A stretch of DNA of 64,000 bases, from NCBI GenBank assembly GCA_963920765.1, contig OY987248.1:811001-875000 (forward strand), given 5' to 3'. The stretch is from Ulota crispa (lineage: Eukaryota > Streptophyta > Bryopsida > Orthotrichales > Orthotrichaceae). This document shows positions 24,547 to 36,781 of the stretch, piece after piece. The position numbers and the translations under genes are program-made. Position 1 is the first letter of the stretch, and every line of letters begins with the position of its first letter. The notes under the pieces are model-generated. The model was not told where the DNA came from. It did no database searches and was given only the letters and a program-made list of their open reading frames with translations.

Positions 24547-25318
24547 CTTTTGAACCCTTGAATGGTCCTCTACACCTAGAGGACAAGACCAAAAGTGTCA
24601 TGATTTCAAAGGCTTGTTTGAGGCATTGGATTTGAATTTTTTGATATTGCTATAAATTACAATTATGAAGGCATTCAGGTTGTCCATGCTGATGGAGTAA
24701 TGGCAAGGAAATCCAAATGTTGTACAAGTGTTGCAAGGGAATTGGTTGGGTGAAACACCATACAAGGCATGGTGGCAAGCAATGTTTTACAGGCCTCAAG
24801 TGGTCAACACCCCTTGCAAGTTTCCTTATATGTGCCTTGTGTTAACGGGAAATTTGCCAGCAAGGGTTTGAGCATGTTCTAGACCCTTATTATGGCAACC
24901 CTCAGTGATTGTGCTGGTCATTTTTTTCTGTGCAATAGCAATTTGAAACCCTAAAACTTGACACAAAAAGAAGTTCAATCTTCAATAATTTACAAGTTTG
25001 TGCATTCACATCTAATCTTGCTACTCATAAAAATTGAGATGAATTAGGGGCTTATATAATTGTGTAAAAATCATCAAATAGCAACTACCTACCAAGAAAT
25101 GAGATTTTGCCATCACATCTTGTTTGATCAAATATCATAATATCCCATTTCCCATGGTCAAATGTTCCCAAAATTTGTGGGTTGCTTTCTAAGTAAGTTT
25201 TCCATTGTTTTCAATGGTCACTTTTTGTGAATCATCTTATTGATTGAGATACAATACGTCAAAGTTGTAGGTCTTCCAAAACCCTGATCTTGGTGAAAAT
25301 GGCATGTGTGTTTAGGGG
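24547..25318. repeat. TTAA-bounded repeat, copy A
   Basis: Bounded by TTAA at 24543-24546 and 25319-25322; the right end reads TTTAGGGGTTAA. The first 450 bases align with copy B immediately downstream (shared stretches such as CCAAATGTTGTACAAGTG and AAATTTGCCAGCAAGGGTT). Non-coding and AT-rich. Confidence 0.55.
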
Positions 25319-25322
25319 TTAA

Positions 25323-25760
25323 TCCCTTAATGCCTCAAAGGTCTAAAGTGGTCTCACATGATTTCACAAGTCCCTTTGAGGCATTGGATCTAATTTCTTG
25401 ACCTTGCTATAAACTACAAATATTAAGACATTCAAGTGGTTCATGCAAGTAGGATAATGGCAAGGCAAGCCAAATGTTGTACAAGTGCCCCAAGAGTCTT
25501 GATTGGGTTGAAACACCATATGGGGCAAGGTGGCAGGTAGCATCTTACAAGATAGTCAATATCCTTTGCAAACCTACTTGCATTGGCTTTGTGGTAACAA
25601 GAAATTTGCCAGCAAGGGTTCAAGCATGTTCTAAAACCTTGTTGGAACAACCCTCACCAATTGTGCTGATCATTGTTTTACAAGTAATAATAAATGAAAA
25701 CTCTAAAACTTAACATAAAAATAAGCAAAATCTTCAATAATTTGCAAGTGACTAGCACTC
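25323..25760. repeat. TTAA-bounded repeat, truncated copy B
   Basis: A diverged direct repeat of the first part of copy A, beginning right after the shared TTAA and losing similarity near 25755. ORFs at 25441-25713 lie inside this repeat and are not genes. Confidence 0.55.
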
Positions 25761-26998
25761 AATTTATTCTTTGAGCTTTCTAGATATGTAATTTTAAATT
25801 TAGTGAAGTATTGATTGCTTCGAAGGGGTTTGAGTGAGGAATGGATATATGTGTCCCCAATCTCTATACCAAAATCAATCAGCACAAAACTAAGCTCCTA
25901 ATATCTCTAAAGGTTATAAGAATGTATGACAAACTAAACACACCACCATATTTGCAAGAATTGCTCTGAAGAGGCATAAAAACGATAACAGCCTTCAAAA
26001 TATCAATTCTCCATGGAACACTTTGTAATTCTATATCCTAAAATCCAACCTCAATACCCCCAATCTTTGATAATTTAAAATCCTAAATCCATACATTCCC
26101 AAATCCCAAATTGCAAACCCTAAAATCCTTAAATTGTAATAAACCAAAAGGGATATTTGTGTAATTAAATCCTAAAACCCACAATCCACTTTTGGTAATT
26201 AGTGTAAAATACTATGAGAACGACAAATCAAATTAGCTTGAAATGGAAACGAATTAGTAAAGAACTAAAGAAATAGAATGGTTATAGAGAAAGAATAAAA
26301 AAAAAACTTAAAATACCACATGAAATGAGCAAGCAATGCCAAAAGTAAGCTTTGAAACATTAGCCAATGCAAGTGAACAAGTTGCACTTAGAACTTGGCC
26401 AAAAAACAATCAAACCATTTTGATAGAATTTAATCTGATAGATTTTGATCTTGACCTAGGACCAAGCTCTTTTTTTTTTTTGACTTGCATTGTCACGCGT
26501 AACTAGGGGCACCTGAGACATGCACTCTTTTGAACGTGGGACCTTTTGAAAAAAGGGAAGTTGAGTAAAGGCTTATTTTTTACTTGCAAGAATGCTCATT
26601 TTTTGGCTCAACATCTTATTGAGTCATTATGTTACAAAATAACCCTAATTAAGTATTTCCAGCCAACATCCTTATTTTTAAAACAACGTTGAAACAATCA
26701 AATTTATAATTACTAAAGAGTGCATTTTAGGCATTTTTTTAGTTCAAATTTTCTCTATCACAAAGCATCATTTTTCAAAGGAAATTGGAAATTCACACAA
26801 GGGTAAGGGGGAAAAGTCAACCAAATTTTGAGGGGCAAGGGAGAGGAAAAGGGAGGGAATGGGAGGGTGAAAAGTTACCAAAATTAAAACAAAGTCAGCG
26901 GAAGGATTGGGTGAGGCATACTAGTTAGTTGACATAGAACTCCATATGAACTAATGAACAATCAAATATGTTATTTACATGATCATTTTGACCGGATT
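25761..26998. other. AT-rich intergenic stretch
   Basis: No gene or clear element ends seen. It contains several runs of 'aaatcccaaaa'-like low-complexity sequence around 26030-26190 and a T-run at about 26471-26482. Confidence 0.4.
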
Positions 26999-27848
26999 GT
27001 AGAGTACCCTAAACAAAGTATATGGAAGTTCCAGTTTTGTGCATAAAGATTTCATTTTGAAATCAAATTTAGGGATGCTTCGCTGAGATTTTGGAAAAAA
27101 AATTTGAACAAAAAGAATTCAGAATTTTTAGGTGAACAATTTTTGTTCCTAGCCAAATAGCTTATTTTGCATGCATAGTGAGTGATCAATCAACAAAGTG
27201 GAAAGTTGTACGTTCAAAGGTAACTTTTTCAAATCCCAATTACTACATCAATTACTAAGATTATGAAAGAACTTTCTAAAAGGAAACAACTCAGAACTTA
27301 CACAAGAGTAATTTTCATTTGAGGCTCAAAAGCTTATCATGCTTTTGTGGTTCAAAAATGAAGCTCAAACGAGTGGACCAAGTAGGAAGTGTGCAAATAT
27401 TTGTGTGGATGTGCAACTCTCACCCCACAAAGGCAAATGTTCCAAGGAAAACCCCATCTACTCTCCACCATGCTTGTTTGGGCTTCATTTGCAAATAAGG
27501 CATGCATGATAAGCTTTTGAGCCTCAAATGAAAATTACTCTTGTGTAAGTTTTGAGTTGTTTCCTTTTAGAAAGTTCTTTCATAATCTTAGTAATTGATG
27601 TAGTAATTGGGATTTGAAAAAATTACCTTTGAATGTACAACTTTCCACTTTGTTGATTGATCACTCACTATGCATACAAAATAAGCTATTTGGCTAGAAA
27701 CAAAAATTGTTCTCTTAGAAATTCTGAGTTCTTTTTGTTCAAATTTTTTTTCCAAAATCTCAACGGAGCATCCCCTAAATTTGATTTTGAAATGAAGTCT
27801 TGAAGCATGAAACTGGGATTTCCATATACTTTCTTTAGGGTACTGTAC
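26999..27848. mobile_element. Long foldback element (850 bp)
   Basis: Two inverted arms, 26999-27342 and 27504-27848, flank a 161-base spacer. The outermost sequence is GTACCCTAAACAAAGTATAT on the left and the inverse of GTACCCTAAAGAAAGTATAT on the right. Arms are near-equal in length and mostly identical, with scattered substitutions. Non-coding. The terminal GTACCCTAAA-AAAG motif recurs in the element at 63290-63845. Confidence 0.8.
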
Positions 27849-28199
27849 AGTATATGATAGTCATAATCAACAATTATGGTTGCAACAAGAAATATTAAAG
27901 CATAACACGTGTATCCATTAGCTTAAAAGCAATTCCATCAAAAAAGAAGAACAAAACTCAAGCTTCATCTTGGTGATCTTAGGTTTTTGATAGTTTTTTT
28001 TTGACAAAGCTGTACAATAGTTGGCTCACTGGCTCTAAAAGTGACCATGCTCTAAATACATTCCCTATTTAGGAATGAGGGACATGTTCCTTCAAATATC
28101 TACAACTATCATTGATGAAACATGTAGGCTTAAATGGTCGCTTTTAGAGTTAGTCAAGTACCTTAGTAAATTGGCCGTTCAAATTTGGGAGTTGTTGGC

Positions 28200-28620
28200 T
28201 ATAAAATGAAAGCACCCATATCCAACACTTAAGCAATTCTACAAAAAACTACAAAGAGTTTGAGGCAACAAATATTTTTCCCATGAAGGAAGATAAGAAA
28301 TATTGGCATTGCAAATTTGTCATAATTTTATTTGCAAAACTGAAGTTCCTGAAAATTTTGGGAGTCAATAAGTATTCCGGAACCATTGCCAATGTCTAAA
28401 CACTTGCAATTAAGATGATAGCCAAACTACTTTTAACTCATTACTTCCTACCTCACTTTGAGACATGTGGCATGACTTAAATGATCCCAACCTTGAAAAA
28501 AACAAAAAAACGCATTCCAAAGCACCTATCCTTGCTCATGGTGCCATGGTGGAAATAGAACACCCTACTGATTGAGTATGCAGCCTCGGAAGAAATGGCC
28601 AAATGGGTGCTTCCACCTTA
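28200..28620 (-). mobile_element. MITE with GTGGAAGCACCCAT ends, copy 1
   Basis: The right end (GGGTGCTTCCACCTTA) is intact and the left end (GAAAGCACCCATATCC) is mutated. The interior matches, in opposite orientation, the cleaner copy at 61147-61541 (for example GGAAGATAAGAAATATTG here against its complement there). Non-coding. Confidence 0.65.
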
Positions 28621-31488
28621 AACGTCATGCACTGATGCACCGTATGGTCTTGAAAATGAGAATTTGGATTTATTCCGTATTTGTTCACAAGACTCTTGGT
28701 GGACAGTGGCTGTCCACATTGACTGAAGGCACCCTGGCCTCTGTATAGCAGTACTACCAGCACGGGAAACTGCTCCAATATGGTCAAGCCTCGACAAACC
28801 TCTGAAAAGTCCTCACTCCTCAGGGTTGAGGCCATGGTTCCTCCCTTGTAAGTTATTCTGGCCTTGGCATGAACACTGGCTGGTTGTCTACCAAGCTTGT
28901 ACTGGGTGTTGCAAATCTGGTACCAGGACTGAGGGCAGCACTACCCCTGCTGCAGGTACACCTCTACCGGCCACTCCAAAGCAGGAATGTCACATTTTTA
29001 TATTTTAGTGCTCTGTATCCCGCATCCCCACCTACTAACTCATGGACATAATTTCAACCAGCCACCCATGCAAGTGATGCAATTGATGCAAGCCACGTGA
29101 CACTCCCCCCCTATAATAATAAGGAACTTTGACAATTTAAGCTTACATGCATATCTCTTGCAAAGCCATGATGACATAAGCGGTCATGAGGGGTCATGAC
29201 ACTCATTGTCCCAAACCTCAACTCCCAACTCCCAAGGCTCCATAAATTCTCATAACCTAATAGGTAGTTTGGTATGTTTGGTACAGATTACAGACCCTGA
29301 AAATTGGACTACGTTATATGTCCCAAGTTTTTGCCTTTTGGTCACTTAACAATGGCAAGTTGGCAACACCTTTTATAAAAAAATGGCATCAAGAAAGTGG
29401 GTTTTTTTTTTTCCAAGAATTGGGCTTATCAAAAACACAATCTCAAATGTTGAGCAAAGTTGTAAAAGAAAAGTTTTGTTAAGTGCTTGAGCATTTTTTT
29501 TAAATGTGTTGTTTTTTTCTTAGCAACAAGGTTAGGGATTTGGTATTAAATTAATACTTAAACGATTGAGCCTATTTCTTTGTGTCTTGTTATAAGATGC
29601 AACTTTGTTACACTTACAAAATAGATGTATTATAAAGTATGTATCTTTAAACTATCAATAAATGTGAAACCAATGTTATGTATTACAATTGTGCCTTTGA
29701 AGGGGCCTAGATGTAAGACATTGGTACATTAATAAGATAAAATTGGTTTTTGGTTTGATTGTTCATTTGGTTTTGGAATTATATATAACACAATGAAAAC
29801 ATTGTACCACGCTTCTCATTGATAGAGATGGATATTGAATTATTTGGATATAATTGCGGTTATTTAGTTTTGATGACTTTGTAATGATATACATCTCCAT
29901 CTTTGAAGTCACTTTGTTAATCTCTCATTGCTATGGAAATTGTGCTCTTCACAATCAACCACGTGTGTAAATTCTTCTTGCAAATTATGAAGTGTCTATT
30001 CATTTGCAATTAATGCTATGATCATTCTCATTGATATATTGGAAAAGTGGCACCAAATGTAGCATTGGCTTCCATGTAACATCACTACCTTAGCTAACTC
30101 TTTCTTTACATTGGTGTTTGCTCTAACCAATATCATAAATGCATTCTCTTTTGCAATATTAATAATGTTGTTAATTTTTGATAGTCATTTCAAAATTATG
30201 ACCCTTCACAATTTATTTGTTCTAAAAGTGATTTTTTATAAAAAGGTTCCAAAAGTGAAACAAACATTCACATTTAACTTGTGTAAACCTCCTTTTCTCA
30301 TGAACTCATGCAACAATAGTAAAAAAATCACACATTTATACCTAAGGGCACGTCTATGATACATAACCCCTCACAATATGGACAAGGGCATTTTTTGGAA
30401 TTGCAAGATTGCCAGCCCTTTGTTGTGCACATTCTATTGGATAATTAATGAAGAGACTAACATGCATTGGTCTAAATTTGTCAAAATTGGAAAGAATTGG
30501 CTCCATCTTGCGGTAGAAATAAATATTGTAACATGGACAAAGAGCATCTCCTGCCACCTACTTGGGCCTATCAAACAAGGTTTTGAGGGGACAATAGCAC
30601 AAAGTAGCAAGACAGGGCGTGAAGTGATGAAGTCCCCTTGCAACGCAGCATGAAGTCCCTTTTCAACAGTGCAAGGGAGCATACAAGCTACAGCCCGAAT
30701 TTCTTCTTTTTTGCTTCTATGTGCGTGTCAATTGCCAGGGGCTAAGGGCTACAAAGGGATCATTTACAAAGCTAGAATGTGCCATAAATGTGACTCAATC
30801 TAAAAGGTTTTGAGTTTGCACATTGATGAATAAACTATTGTTAGAGACTTGAAACAAAGAAGCGGTTACGGATTGAGCCCGCGGGGCTCATTTAGCGGGT
30901 GGCGGGAGATGTTATAAGAGCAACTTCAATGGTAACTCCCTACCTGAACGCGTTAAAACTATTTTAAGGTTCTTTTGTTGCACGCTTGTAAATAGTGCAT
31001 CTTGTTATGCATGACAAAACCCTATGTAGTCTGGTAACAAACACGAGAGCTAACACCAAAAAGTGGTTGACACAAGAATTGACACCAAAAGTAGCTGACA
31101 AAGAGAAGTTAGAAGTGACATGCTGTCTTGTGAATTTTAACATGGAGTGGGGTCTTTGCTTCACTTAGAGTGCACTATAACTAGTTGCAAAATAGTGCTT
31201 CAAGGCTCTCCTTTGATGCACATTCTAACTTGATACGTTGATTAGAGTTTCCATTGGATCTTTTTTTTCTTGTCTCCTCCATTATAGTGATAAAAGACTC
31301 CAATGAAGTGGCCATTGAGGCTGCTCTAACTCTAAGGCTCTGATATGACTAAGACTAAAGCTTGGTCTGACTAGCTCAGGAGTCAGAAACTTGGTGTTTT
31401 CCTTTCTCCTTAGATAGCTTTTCGCTTTTACTCTCTCCACAATCTTTTCCTTCTCCTTGATTTTTCCTTTTTTCTTTACATTTTTTTT
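28621..31488. other. Intergenic stretch without a recognised gene
   Basis: Mostly AT-rich. A less AT-rich patch at 28700-29110 has short ORFs on both strands but no recognisable domain. A 17-base palindromic sequence (TGAGCCCGCGGGGCTCA) occurs near 30874-30890. No transposon ends were identified. Confidence 0.4.
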
Positions 31489-31577
31489 CCTCCATGATTT
31501 TTCCTTTCTACCTTCCATTTTCTTCCTCCATGATTTTTCCTTTCTACCTTCCATTTTCTTCCTCCATGATTTTTTTG
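31489..31577. repeat. 36-bp pyrimidine-rich tandem repeat
   Basis: A 36-bp unit beginning CCTCCATGATTTTTCC occurs twice exactly (31489-31524, 31525-31560) and starts a third time. It gives rise to a repetitive lysine/glutamate ORF on the minus strand that is not a gene. Confidence 0.85.
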
Positions 31578-32961
31578 CTTCTAGAAGAAGCAGGTGACAC
31601 GTGGGTACGAGGTTTCTAGATCAGTACCAGAGCTGAAGCAAAGCAACCTTCAGGTGATTCCAAGTGCGGCAAAACCGAACGAGTGGCGCGGTCCGGGCGG
31701 AGGCACCTCGAAGGCTCGAACATACAGGAAGTGAGAATAAGTTACTGGTGATGAGGCAAGTCTTCGGTCATACGCTCGGCCTGCCTGACGTACCTGCCTC
31801 CCTGGACTTTACGGCAGTGCCTTTAATGGCGAGGGTACAAGGCAGTCATTCAAGCTCGGTACTTGAGCTGGGAGTAGGAGGGGCCTGACCTGCCGCTCCG
31901 TCGTTTGTACTGGACAGCCACATGCATGCAATTAAGGCGCTGCAGGGGTGATGACGCGCGTAGCGGTTGGGCTCTTCCCCGGGCCATGATGGCAACCCCG
32001 CTACAGCAAAAATGTACTAACCACACTTAAATGCACATTACGACCGCCTTCAGTGGACGCAGGCTAAGTAGATTGTCGATTAACTAACCGTCAGCGTAAT
32101 TCAAGGACACCAATGCCAGTCACAAATGCTACACGAAGTGTCATGTTTCTTTCACTGCACTGTCCGTAAAGATCTCATTAGATCAGCTGCGAAGTCTACT
32201 TACCAAGGTAGTAGAAATCATACCCATTACATACATGTGTGTGTGTCTGTATCACAAAAGCAGAGAATTGGGGACAGGAACAATTGGTTAGGTTGAATTT
32301 GGATATCGTTCAAGTATCCTTTGATGAATCATTAAAAAAATAGTACATAATACAAACCACACGTCTTTTGTGATGCTGTATGCAGTGAAAGAGAATTGTA
32401 CAGCTACACAGTTAATAAAACTAAAAATTAAAGGAACTCTCGGTCTCGCCGATATGGGGAAGTGGTGGATAAAGCTGGTGATTTGACTGATCGATCCAGT
32501 GTCGAAGCTGTTCAGTCAAAAGGGTCCTAAAAATCCTAACGCCAGTCCATGTCGTTATACTGCTGCAGTAGAGAGCATCTTCGAACTCTTGAAGCTAACT
32601 CCACTTTTTCCTGGAGCTGCAAATGGAGGTTTTCTCCCAACTCGGCTACATGAAAGAAACCTCTCGGATTCATCTTGCGGCGCCGGATGCCATTTCGTAC
32701 TCAAATGACACTCCTTCACTATCAAAGTGGACTACTTTTGTAGCCCCGTGAACTTCCAACAATGCATGTAAAATTCATCTAATGTATGCAGCAGTAAGCC
32801 GCTATGTCTAGAGTGATGTTTCTAAATCAGTAACAAAGGACCGGAGCTTTTCCCTGACTCATCTTAAAATACGAGGAAAAGCGTCGGTCCTCCGCTAAAG
32901 TCTGGCAATACTATGAATCAAATTGCAAAAAAAACCAACAGTGGAACTGGGACCCCTGGGA
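31578..32961. other. GC-richer island and 3' flank of the acyltransferase gene
   Basis: The stretch 31590-32010 is clearly GC-richer than its surroundings and starts near a G-box/ABRE-like GACACGTGGG. A 75-codon plus-strand ORF (31664-31888) has no recognisable domain. It may be a decayed exon, a non-coding transcript or regulatory DNA. From about 32020 to 32961 I see only the presumed 3' UTR and flank of the minus-strand gene. Confidence 0.35.
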
Positions 32962-34548
32962 TCACTGCAACCCGAACAATATCCGGCCAGCTCTCTGTCG
33001 AAAGTCTCGGTTATGGGGTACGATCCCGTCGTTCCCTGCCAACACATTATACTTATCCTTCCGCGTGAGATTGGTACACTTGAACCCCAGAGAATTCGCA
33101 AGCACGCGCTGGATGTAGTTTGCCACTTCGTGACTGGTCTTGCCTCCGTTGCAAGTCAGCTGCTGGGGGAGCTGGTCGAGAAATGTTACCTCGTACTTGG
33201 GACAGGGGTTCATGAAAAAGAAGAACGGGTCCATACCTTTCCACCCCCTTGCACTTGTACCATGAAACATGGTGATCTTGATGTTCATCGTCACGGGAAC
33301 AATCTGGTCCGTCAGCTCAGCGAACAAAGAACTAAACCGAAGCAGAAACGGCTCTCGGCAGGTGGTGCCTTCAGGGCACACCACGAGGTCTCCCTCGTCC
33401 AGCAAGGTCGCCATGGTGTTGGCGTCTGTGTCCCTGCAACGCGTCAGACGCACTGTGCGAATGGGCGCCAGAACCTCGGACAACCGGCTGATGCTGTAGG
33501 TCACGGCAGTGACCTTGCGTCGCACAGCAATGGAAAGAAAGATGGGGTCTAGCAAAGTGCGGTGGGAGCAAACGAAGAGAACGCCGCGCTTCTTGCTACG
33601 GATTGGACATGTCGGAGGGATGCCCTTGACGCGCACCGTAACTCCCAAAATCGCCTCCAGTGGCAACGCCCACCACATGGGCAGCATGATGCCAATGAAC
33701 ATGCGGATAACAGCGAGGACGAACCCGATGGGGCACCAGAGCATGACGACGAGCGACATCAGGGGAGTCGGGAGACAAACCAGTCGCCCGTCGTGGAATA
33801 TCAACGGCTTCAAGTACTCTTGTTTCGGTACAGCATCGACCTCCTTGTAGTTCGGCACCAGATATGCTTCTTTGCAGAGATCCATGAAGCGGAAGTCGCT
33901 GGGGCGGTCACCGAGACCCACGTCCGGTTGATCTGGTCCGAAGTACTTTTTCACAGCGCGCTCTTTGTTGCCCCCGACGAGCACCCCCGGCCCCGTAACC
34001 AGCCCGGTGGCGTACCCGCCGGCCGTGACTTGGAGCTCGGTTCCCATCACCGCCTCCACGTCCAAATACTCCTTCAAAAACGGCTCCACCATGATCCTCG
34101 GATTCGCTGTCACCACGTACCGCTTCCCGCAGGAGATGAAGACGCGGTAGCTGACGCTGTGCATGTCTTCTAAGTAGAACTTGGGCAACACACCGCGCGC
34201 CACGGACTCGATCACCGAAGCTTTCAGTCCGGCGAGGGAGACGAAGATAAGCATCCGGATGCCCACGGCCTCGGAGACGAAGTTGTACACGAGCCATATG
34301 AGGGGAGACACGAGGAGCAGAAGGATGGAGCGCAACGGACTGCCGGCCTCGAAGGCGACGAGCATGAAGTACGGGAACGAGCTCCGCGACCGGATGAGCG
34401 TCCCGTCCAAGTCCGAGACAATGCTGTGCTCGCTTCGACCTTCCACTCTGCAGGTCTCGACTTCGGGAAAGCTGTCGCTGCAGAAGAAGGTCGTGTCCAC
34501 CACGCCTGGCTCCAGCACCTTGTCCATGGCCGCCGGTGCCTTCCACAT
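32962..34548 (-). CDS. sn-2 glycerol-3-phosphate acyltransferase (GPAT4/6/8 type)
   Basis: One uninterrupted ORF gives 528 residues from the first in-frame ATG. The open frame extends 15 codons upstream from a GTG but has no earlier ATG before an in-frame stop. The seventh residue downstream (Met8, context GCCATGG) is an alternative start. The N-terminal half is a HAD-like phosphatase with DLDGT (46-50), a conserved Lys in [10 protein letters not shown] and GDRPSD (213-218). The C-terminal half is a PlsC-type acyltransferase with HRTLLDP (329-335), PEGTTCREP (392-400) and IVPVTMN. Hydrophobic segments fit ER membrane association. Land-plant enzymes of this group acylate the sn-2 position of glycerol-3-phosphate and, when the phosphatase motifs are intact as here, release 2-monoacylglycerol for cutin. 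GPAT1-3/5/7-type enzymes have degenerate phosphatase motifs, so the cutin-type reading is favoured. The start is uncertain, and an upstream exon joined at the CTTCTCAG before the GTG cannot be excluded. Confidence 0.92.
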   Translation of the reverse strand: MWKAPAAMDKVLEPGVVDTTFFCSDSFPEVETCRVEGRSEHSIVSDLDGTLIRSRSSFPYFMLVAFEAGSPLRSILLLLVSPLIWLVYNFVSEAVGIRMLIFVSLAGLKASVIESVARGVLPKFYLEDMHSVSYRVFISCGKRYVVTANPRIMVEPFLKEYLDVEAVMGTELQVTAGGYATGLVTGPGVLVGGNKERAVKKYFGPDQPDVGLGDRPSDFRFMDLCKEAYLVPNYKEVDAVPKQEYLKPLIFHDGRLVCLPTPLMSLVVMLWCPIGFVLAVIRMFIGIMLPMWWALPLEAILGVTVRVKGIPPTCPIRSKKRGVLFVCSHRTLLDPIFLSIAVRRKVTAVTYSISRLSEVLAPIRTVRLTRCRDTDANTMATLLDEGDLVVCPEGTTCREPFLLRFSSLFAELTDQIVPVTMNIKITMFHGTSARGWKGMDPFFFFMNPCPKYEVTFLDQLPQQLTCNGGKTSHEVANYIQRVLANSLGFKCTNLTRKDKYNVLAGNDGIVPHNRDFRQRAGRILFGLQ

Positions 34549-36443
34549 CCCGGGTGCCCACGTCTGCAAGCGCGTCCCCACAAAACGAAACACTGAGAAG
34601 ACCTCCAGCTTGATCCCTCGGTACTACCCACACTCCCACTTGGCTGACTCACTGTATGTCTTCCCGGCTCATGAATTGATCAGCTCTGCTTCTACATAGG
34701 ACAAAAGCGATCCTCCAAGGCCCAATACCACATCGGCAAACAATTCGACCTGACTCTCAAAGGTATCTCCTCGCAACAACATACATCCCACCCCCGAACT
34801 CTCCACTGGCTAGTGAGCTTAGCTACTCTCATGCAGGCATGTCAGTGGTCCACTAGTCCAGAAAGTTAGACTGCAATCTGGAGATCAATGTATCAGGGAA
34901 AGTGGTGGTGACTGCTCAGATGTGAGAGATTGAAAGGGAAGGAGACCTGCAGAGGGTGATCGAGAGGGAGGAGAAGGTATGACGAGAAAAAGGCTGACGC
35001 ACATATTAACTCGGTGAGGAGAGCTCTCGCCAAACCGCCCGGCAAGGATGGTCGGCGCCGCGAGGTCGGGGTGTCACCGGGTCCCGGACGCCCCGTGAGG
35101 TGGAGATCAGCAATTAAGGGTTAATGGCCGCTGGTTACTGGTGAGGTGTTTAATTTTGCACGGGTAGTGTTTAACTTAACTTAGTACTAAGCTTACTGAT
35201 GGCTTTGATTTTGTCTTCCATCACTTACGTTATTTGGTGTGACTTCTGTCCACTTGGTTGGTGAGACCTGCTTGTCAATGATCGAGGAGAACCGTCGGTC
35301 TGTGATACAAGTACTGGAAGCCGATACGGCAGGATCAGCCAAAAGTTAGCTTGCACCTCAAACCGTGCCCCCACAAAATCTAGATGTTAGCTGGAGAATG
35401 TTCAGGGAACAATAAGCTTATTAGGACTTTGTAAACAGCCTTTGAGAAATATCCACTGAGGTAGGAGCACCCAATGCCAAAAGTGTACCCAATGGTTTTA
35501 CTCTCTACATAGGATAGTCATTGTAGAGCTTTAATCTAGGTGTAAATTAGATAGCTTATCATTTTGGATAAACTATTTGAGTATGGTTTATTTAAAATTA
35601 AGTTCTAGAATGATCATCTTATGTAGAGAATGATTGCACTTGGTACAGTGTTGGTATTAGGTGCTCCCATCTTAACATACATCTTTGTGTAGTTGTTGCA
35701 TGTAAGAATGTTCAAATGCAATCATGAGACTCTAATGTAATTGTTAGAACAAAAATTGGAAGCTCAACTTTAAAATAAGATAAAAAATATATGTAAGTAA
35801 AGAATTGTGCCTGCTAGCTAGAAAAAACTGCTAGAACTAACCATAGCACTCATCTTTAATAGATGGGATTATTTCCATGTTTGCTTAGTTGGGGGCGTTG
35901 GCTAAGCAAATAATTGGATATGAGTCTGACGCTTTTCAACAAAATAATAAGAATTTTGAAGTTAATTTTGCGATTAAGGTACAAACTACATAATGTTGTG
36001 AAATGATGAGAGAGGAGGAAAAAATAACCAAAACAAGGAATAAATTTTGGAAACATCTCGAGATAAAATTGGAGCAAAACCCTGATTTTTTGAAAACAGT
36101 GAAAAGGGAAGTATCAAAATATCTTCCTATGATTTTTTGTAATATTGAAAACGTGCCGTAGCAAAAGTGCCCCCTCCAAAAAAGTCAAACATGAAAAATA
36201 CCTTGAGATAAAGCTTATATCTTGTCATATTGCAATTGGATATTACTCGCTAGTAGTTCAAATTTGAAGCATGAAGGCGCCAGCGTAGTCTTCCATGCAA
36301 GTACACCCAACAACTTCCCTGGGGCTGGTTTCACATTGATGAGAGGAGGGTAGCAAAGTCAAACAAAGCGAGGATATATGAACTATGCAGGCTTTGTCAG
36401 TGATGCCACAACAAGCTTATGGAACGCTAACAATTGACTATGC
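34549..36443. promoter_or_regulatory. Acyltransferase upstream region and spacer
   Basis: The first several hundred bases should be the leader and promoter of the minus-strand acyltransferase gene. They are relatively GC-rich up to about 35110, then AT-rich spacer follows. No clear TATA box was identified and no other gene was seen. Confidence 0.4.
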
Positions 36444-36447
36444 TTAA

Positions 36448-36781
36448 CCCCTAAAGGATGTTGCCTAACAAATGTTTAAAGGATGTTGCCTACCAAATGT
36501 TTAAAGGATGTTGCCTACCAAGTGTTTAAAGGATGTTGCCTACCAAATGTTTAAAGGATGTTGCCTACCAAATGTTTGTATTTGTATAAGAACCATTTAA
36601 TACTTAAAGAACTGACTATATGATAAATGTTAAAAATTGTCCAAAAAATTCTAGTTGACAAGTAGTATATCTATGGCTTGACTTGAAACTTACAATTCCA
36701 ATGGGGTTCATGTCCTATCCAAATACCCCATCCATATACAACTTGAGAGTTCGAATACAAAACAGTAACATCTTTTAGGGG
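36448..36781. mobile_element. TTAA-flanked MITE with amplified end (334 bp)
   Basis: TTAA at 36444-36447 and 36782-36785. The left end is CCCCTAAAGGATGTTGCC and the right end is the inverse of CCCCTAAAAGATGTTAC. Non-coding. The left subterminal sequence has expanded into the tandem array annotated separately. Confidence 0.75.
36453..36577. repeat. 25-bp tandem repeat, five copies
   Basis: Five consecutive 25-bp units of the form AAAGGATGTTGCCTACCAAA plus TGTTT span exactly 125 bases, with only one or two substitutions. The unit starts with the subterminal sequence of the surrounding TTAA element. Confidence 0.93.

Noticed and set aside
31282-31554. Lys/Glu-rich repetitive minus-strand ORF
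   Set aside because: Produced entirely by the 36-bp pyrimidine-rich tandem repeat and flanking low complexity.
33562-34699. Plus-strand ORFs of 172-203 codons over the GPAT gene, and the 243-codon minus-strand frame
   Set aside because: Alternative-frame shadows of the acyltransferase coding sequence, rich in Arg/His/Gly with no domain.
36453-36577. CRISPR-like array
   Set aside because: Units are directly contiguous without spacers, and the DNA is eukaryotic; it is a minisatellite.
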